The translations under genes were made by a program, and so were the position numbers. The notes under the pieces were generated by a model. That model was not told the origin of the DNA and ran no database searches. It saw nothing but the letters and a program-made list of their open reading frames with translations. Below are positions 60,555-64,000 of a stretch of 64,000 bases of DNA, piece after piece (position 1 is the first letter of the stretch; the number at the start of each line of letters is the position of its first letter). The stretch comes from Sodalis ligni (lineage in GTDB: Bacteria > Pseudomonadota > Gammaproteobacteria > Enterobacterales > Enterobacteriaceae), in NCBI RefSeq assembly GCF_016865525.2, contig NZ_CP075169.1, positions 4,836,337 through 4,900,336 of the forward strand. The letters run 5' to 3'.

Positions 60555-61060
60555 TGACGCCGGTATGGCTGGCTATCGGCAGTAACCTGGCGGAACCCTT
60601 GCGCCAGGTTACTGCCGCCCTGGCGGCTCTGGCCGCGCTGCCCGACACCCGGTTAACGGCCTGCTCCTCCTACTACCGCAGCCGGCCGCTGGGACCGCAG
60701 GATCAGCCCGATTATCTCAATGTGGTGGTAGGGTTCGATACCGGGCTGTCCCCCGAGACGCTGCTGCAACATACCCAGACCATTGAACGGCAGCAGGGGC
60801 GCGTACGCAAGGCCAACCGCTGGGGACCGCGCACGCTTGATTTGGATATAATGCTGTTTGGCGACCTGCAAATCCATACCGAACGGCTGACCATACCGCA
60901 CTACGATATGCAAAACCGCGAATTCATGCTTTATCCGCTGGCGGAATTGGCGCCCGGACTGGTCTTCCCAGATGGACAGCGGCTTGCCGCCCTGCTTGCC
61001 CGTGTTCCGCTCAACGGCCTGGACTATTGGGATGACCTGCACCGAGTACAACGCTTCTGA
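60554..61060 (+). CDS. folK: 2-amino-4-hydroxy-6-hydroxymethyldihydropteridine pyrophosphokinase
   Basis: Transfers pyrophosphate from ATP to the pterin precursor of folate. From ATG 60554 the protein is 168 residues (E. coli 159), starting [23 protein letters not shown] signatures are RWGPRTLDLDIMLFGD, with its two metal-binding Asp, and YDMQNREFMLYPLAEL. Its ATG shares a base with the pcnB stop (TGATG). The open frame's 44 upstream codons are within pcnB and are not used. Confidence 0.96.
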   Translation: MTPVWLAIGSNLAEPLRQVTAALAALAALPDTRLTACSSYYRSRPLGPQDQPDYLNVVVGFDTGLSPETLLQHTQTIERQQGRVRKANRWGPRTLDLDIMLFGDLQIHTERLTIPHYDMQNREFMLYPLAELAPGLVFPDGQRLAALLARVPLNGLDYWDDLHRVQRF

Positions 61061-61251
61061 CCGACGGCCGCCCCCCCCTTATCACAATGCTTCCCTCATA
61101 ACCGATGACTTACGCCGCTCGCATCCGCTGGCCGGGCCGGATAATTTTCCGCACGTTTTATGCAGAGATCGCTATCACCGGTTAGCTGGTTCCTTTAGAA
61201 TAATCCGCCATTCCGAATTGTTTTGCCTATCCCGGCCAGACTGAGGTTGTG

Positions 61252-62046
61252 ATGAAAATGACCACCGTTTCCCATTTGCGCGCATGGAAACAGCAAAAGC
61301 GCAAATTTGCCTCCATTACCGCCTACGACGCCAGCTTTGCCCGTTTATTCGAGCAGGCGGGCATCCAGGTTATGCTGGTGGGGGACTCCCTCGGCATGAC
61401 TATGCAGGGCCATGACTCAACCCTGCCGGTCCGAGTGGAAGACATCGTTTACCACACCCGCTGCGTACGCCGCGGAGCGACGGCCTGCCTGCTGCTGGCT
61501 GATTTGCCGTTCATGAGTTACGCCACCCCGGAGCAAACCTATGACAGCGCAGCGGAACTGATGCGCGCCGGCGCCAACATGGTAAAACTGGAAGGCGGCG
61601 CCTGGCTGGCGCCCACCGTCAGCGGACTGACGGAACGGGCCGTACCGGTGTGCGGCCACCTGGGCCTGACCCCGCAGTCGGTGAACATCTTCGGCGGCTA
61701 TAAAATACAGGGCCGCGACGCCGACAGCGCCGAGCAGCTATACAACGACGCCCTGGCCCTGGAGCGGGCCGGCGCGCAACTGCTGGTGCTGGAATGCGTG
61801 CCGGTCCCGCTGGCGCAGCGGGTCACCGAGGCATTGTCCATACCGGTTATCGGCATCGGAGCCGGCAACGTCACCGACGGACAGATTCTGGTTATGCAGG
61901 ACGCACTGGGCATTACCGGGCAGGGTACGCCCAAATTCGCGAAGGATTTCCTTGCCAAGGGGGGAGATATCCGTTCAGCCGTCCGCTTGTATGCCGAAGA
62001 AGTGGAGCAAGGCCTTTACCCCGCCCCGGAGCATAGTTTTTACTAA
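61252..62046 (+). CDS. panB: 3-methyl-2-oxobutanoate hydroxymethyltransferase (ketopantoate synthase)
   Basis: First committed step of pantothenate synthesis: adds a hydroxymethyl group from methylene-tetrahydrofolate to ketoisovalerate. From ATG 61252 the protein is 264 residues, the E. coli length; a GTG one codon upstream is possible but less likely. Signatures include [21 protein letters not shown] with the magnesium-binding aspartates, GGYKIQGRD and [19 protein letters not shown]. panC follows after 17 bp. Confidence 0.96.
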   Translation: MKMTTVSHLRAWKQQKRKFASITAYDASFARLFEQAGIQVMLVGDSLGMTMQGHDSTLPVRVEDIVYHTRCVRRGATACLLLADLPFMSYATPEQTYDSAAELMRAGANMVKLEGGAWLAPTVSGLTERAVPVCGHLGLTPQSVNIFGGYKIQGRDADSAEQLYNDALALERAGAQLLVLECVPVPLAQRVTEALSIPVIGIGAGNVTDGQILVMQDALGITGQGTPKFAKDFLAKGGDIRSAVRLYAEEVEQGLYPAPEHSFY

Positions 62047-62063
62047 TTGACAGGAGAGATGGC

Positions 62064-62918
62064 GTGCTAATTATCGAGACTCCGCCGCTATTGCGTCAAA
62101 CCGTCAAACAGTGGCGGCAGGAAGGTAAACGCATTGCGCTGGTTCCCACCATGGGCAATCTCCACGACGGCCATATGGCTCTGGTGGACGAGAGCCGGGC
62201 CCGTGCCGATATTGTGGTGGTCAGTATATTTGTTAACCCGATGCAGTTCGATCGCGCCGAAGATCTGGCGGCTTATCCGCACAGCTTGCAGGAAGACTGT
62301 GAAAAACTGACCCGCCGGGGTGTGGACATGGTGTTCGCCCCGGCGGCGGAGGTCATCTACCCGCGGGGCCTGGACAGCCAGACTTACGTGGATGTGCCGC
62401 GATTTTCCGGCATATTGGAAGGCGCCCTGCGGCCGGGCCACTTCCGCGGCGTGGCCACCATCGTCAGCAAGCTGTTTAATCTGGTGCAGCCGGACGTGGC
62501 CTGCTTCGGCCAGAAGGATTACCAGCAGCTGGCTTTGATCCGCCAGATGGTGGCGGATATGGGCTACGATATCGACATTGTCGGCGTGCCCACGGTACGG
62601 GCCGACGACGGCCTGGCGTTAAGCTCGCGCAACGGCTATCTCAGCGCCGAGGAGCGCCGGCTGGCGCCGGAGCTGCACCGGGTGCTGGAATCGGTGGTGG
62701 CCCGCTTGAAGAGCGGCGAACGGCACACCGGCGAACTGTTGGAAGACGCGGCAAACCAGCTGAAGCTGGCGGGGTTGACTCCGGACGCCCTGGATATCCG
62801 CGATGCGCTCACCCTGCGGCCGCTGACCGCCGAAAGCACCCGGGCGGTGATCCTGGTGGCCGCCTGGCTGGGCAAGGCGCGGTTAATCGACAATGCGCAA
62901 GTTGACCTGACACTGTAA
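62064..62918 (+). CDS. panC: pantothenate synthetase
   Basis: Condenses pantoate with beta-alanine (made by PanD, next gene) using ATP. The 284-residue protein (E. coli 283) begins at GTG 62064 after CAGGAGAG and reads [14 protein letters not shown]. It has the HIGH-like [29 protein letters not shown], the GQKDYQQL region and the KMSKS-equivalent [10 protein letters not shown]. panB and panC are likely co-transcribed. Confidence 0.96.
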   Translation: MLIIETPPLLRQTVKQWRQEGKRIALVPTMGNLHDGHMALVDESRARADIVVVSIFVNPMQFDRAEDLAAYPHSLQEDCEKLTRRGVDMVFAPAAEVIYPRGLDSQTYVDVPRFSGILEGALRPGHFRGVATIVSKLFNLVQPDVACFGQKDYQQLALIRQMVADMGYDIDIVGVPTVRADDGLALSSRNGYLSAEERRLAPELHRVLESVVARLKSGERHTGELLEDAANQLKLAGLTPDALDIRDALTLRPLTAESTRAVILVAAWLGKARLIDNAQVDLTL

Positions 62919-63033
62919 AGGTGTTTGACTCTATACCCGTCATACTTGGAATTAGTTAGGGCATATATTGTTTGCACCGACCGAAATCTATATTTGAACT
63001 CCCCCTCGGGGGAAAGTACAAAGGCTTAACGTT

Positions 63034-63414
63034 ATGCTACGCACCATGCTACGAGGTAAACTGCACCGGGTTCATGTCACCCAGGCAGATTTACACTATG
63101 AAGGTTCTTGCGCCATCGATCAGGATTTTCTTGAGGCGGCGGGTATTCTGGAATACGAAGCTATCGATATTTACAACGTCGATAACGGCCAGCGTTTTTC
63201 CACCTATGCCATTGCCGCCGAACGCGGGTCGCGCATTATCTCGGTCAACGGTGCCGCCGCGCGTTGCGCCTGCGTCGGCGATCTGCTGATTATCTGCGCC
63301 TACGTGCAATTACCCGATGAAGAAGCCCGGCAACATCAGCCGAAAGTCGCCTACTTCGACGACGAAAACCAATTGAAACGGACCGCCAAGGCGGTACCGG
63401 TTCAGGTGGCCTGA
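63034..63414 (+). CDS. panD: aspartate 1-decarboxylase PanD (pyruvoyl enzyme precursor)
   Basis: Makes beta-alanine from aspartate for pantothenate. The 126-residue proenzyme (as in E. coli) is cleaved between Gly24 and Ser25 ([12 protein letters not shown]), Ser25 becoming the pyruvoyl group. The [19 protein letters not shown] core and the basic [11 protein letters not shown] tail are conserved. It lies 115 bp after panC; in E. coli an unrelated gene separates them. Confidence 0.96.
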   Translation: MLRTMLRGKLHRVHVTQADLHYEGSCAIDQDFLEAAGILEYEAIDIYNVDNGQRFSTYAIAAERGSRIISVNGAAARCACVGDLLIICAYVQLPDEEARQHQPKVAYFDDENQLKRTAKAVPVQVA

Positions 63415-63434
63415 CTTTTCACGTTATGTCGCCG

Positions 63435-63467
63435 CGGCGTCCCCTCTCTTCGGAATAAGGGACGCCG
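63435..63467. terminator. hairpin between convergent panD and yadH
   Basis: CGGCGTCCC pairs with GGGACGCCG across a 15-base loop. It sits 21 bp after the panD stop between convergent genes. There is no good T tract on either strand, so termination is only likely. Confidence 0.45.
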
Positions 63468-63483
63468 GTAAAACCCTCTCCCG

Positions 63484-64000
63484 TCAGGTACGCAACCCGC
63501 TTCCCCGCTGAATCAGAAACCAGCACAGCCAATAGAACCCCAGGATAAAAATAATCAGCACCGACAGGGTCAGCGCCAGCGGAACATCGCTGATGCCGAG
63601 AAAGCCGAACCGGAAACCGCTTATCATATACACGATGGGATTCAATTTTGACACCGCCTGCCAGAAAGGCGGCAGCAGGGTCAAGGAATAGAATACCCCC
63701 CCCAGGTAGGTTAGCGGCGTCAAGACGAAAGTGGGAATCAGGCTGATATCGTCAAAACTTTTGGCGAAGACCGCGTTTAGCAAGCCCGCCAGGGAGAACA
63801 GTACCGCGGTGAGCACCAAGGTAATGGTCACCACCCACCAGGAGTGGACATGGAAAGGCACAAAAAACAGCGACACCGCGGTCACCAGGATCCCGACGCA
63901 AATCCCGCGCGCCACCCCGCCCCCCACGTAGCCGGCAATAATCACATGGGTAGGCACCGGCGCCACCAGCAGCTCTTCGATATTGCGCTGGAATTTGGCG
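63484..64000 (-). CDS. yadH: ABC-2 type transporter permease YadH, N-terminus outside window
   Basis: Inner-membrane permease subunit of an exporter of unknown substrate, normally paired with the ATPase YadG. The visible 171 C-terminal residues (of about 256) start within AKFQRNIEELLVAPVPTHVI, then show about five hydrophobic helices, including IPTFVLTPLTYLGGVFYSLTLLPPFWQ, typical of the ABC-2 permease family. The frame is open to the right edge. Position beside panD agrees with yadGH in E. coli. Confidence 0.9.
   Translation of the reverse strand, partial: AKFQRNIEELLVAPVPTHVIIAGYVGGGVARGICVGILVTAVSLFFVPFHVHSWWVVTITLVLTAVLFSLAGLLNAVFAKSFDDISLIPTFVLTPLTYLGGVFYSLTLLPPFWQAVSKLNPIVYMISGFRFGFLGISDVPLALTLSVLIIFILGFYWLCWFLIQRGSGLRT

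Noticed and set aside
62935..62958. ERIC-like end TATACCCGTCATACTTGGAA between panC and panD
   Set aside because: Only about 16 bases match one ERIC end and no other end or core follows; too short to call an element.

Overview
The window is chromosomal DNA of a gamma-proteobacterium of the order Enterobacterales. Nearly every gene is an ortholog of an E. coli gene of normal length, and long runs keep E. coli order. GC content is high (my estimate is mid-50s percent), a canonical 126-bp ERIC element is present, and there is no tRNA, rRNA, prophage or CRISPR array. The mix of ERIC-like repeats, cysG inside cysGDNC, and some local gene erosion (fhu genes lost, a toxin remnant, a frameshift in pyrG) would fit the Pectobacteriaceae/Sodalis side of the order, but that placement is inference.

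Layout. (1) 1-27827 matches the E. coli ~62-min region: ispF(partial)-ispD-ftsB-ygbE-cysC-cysN-cysD-cysG on the minus strand, iap, a small secreted protein, a gene-poor gap, cysH-cysI-cysJ, queD, a LysR/oxidoreductase pair, queE, eno, pyrG, mazG, relA, rlmD, then barA on the plus strand. Sulfate activation and reduction (CysDNC, CysH, CysIJ and the siroheme made by CysG) is complete except for transport. (2) 27827-28516 is a tandem array of a 107-bp unit. (3) 28526-41426 is a compact galactarate/glucarate catabolic island: garK, garR, garL, garP | garD | gudD | gudP, gudX and the regulator cdaR. Both diacids become 5-keto-4-deoxyglucarate (GarD, GudD), which GarL cleaves, GarR reduces and GarK phosphorylates to 2-phosphoglycerate, the substrate of the enolase encoded 10 kb away. 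(4) 41765-64000 matches the E. coli ~3.5-min region, inverted: degP, dgt, mtnN-btuF-yadS, erpA, hemL, an orphan fhuC, a second tandem array, mrcB, hrpB, thpR, sfsA, dksA, gluQ, pcnB-folK, panB-panC, panD, yadH(partial). So two blocks far apart in E. coli are joined here through the sugar-diacid island.

The most unusual content is non-coding. A family of ~163-bp nested-palindrome elements has four copies (17048, 20391, 34971, 41579), each just 3' of a gene. Two copies, both exactly 163 bp, sit between two copies of a whole terminator hairpin, as if the hairpin were the target-site duplication. Separately, two tandem arrays (107-bp units after barA, 103/61-bp units after mrcB) are homologous to each other and keep a central hairpin whose stem sequence differs between arrays.
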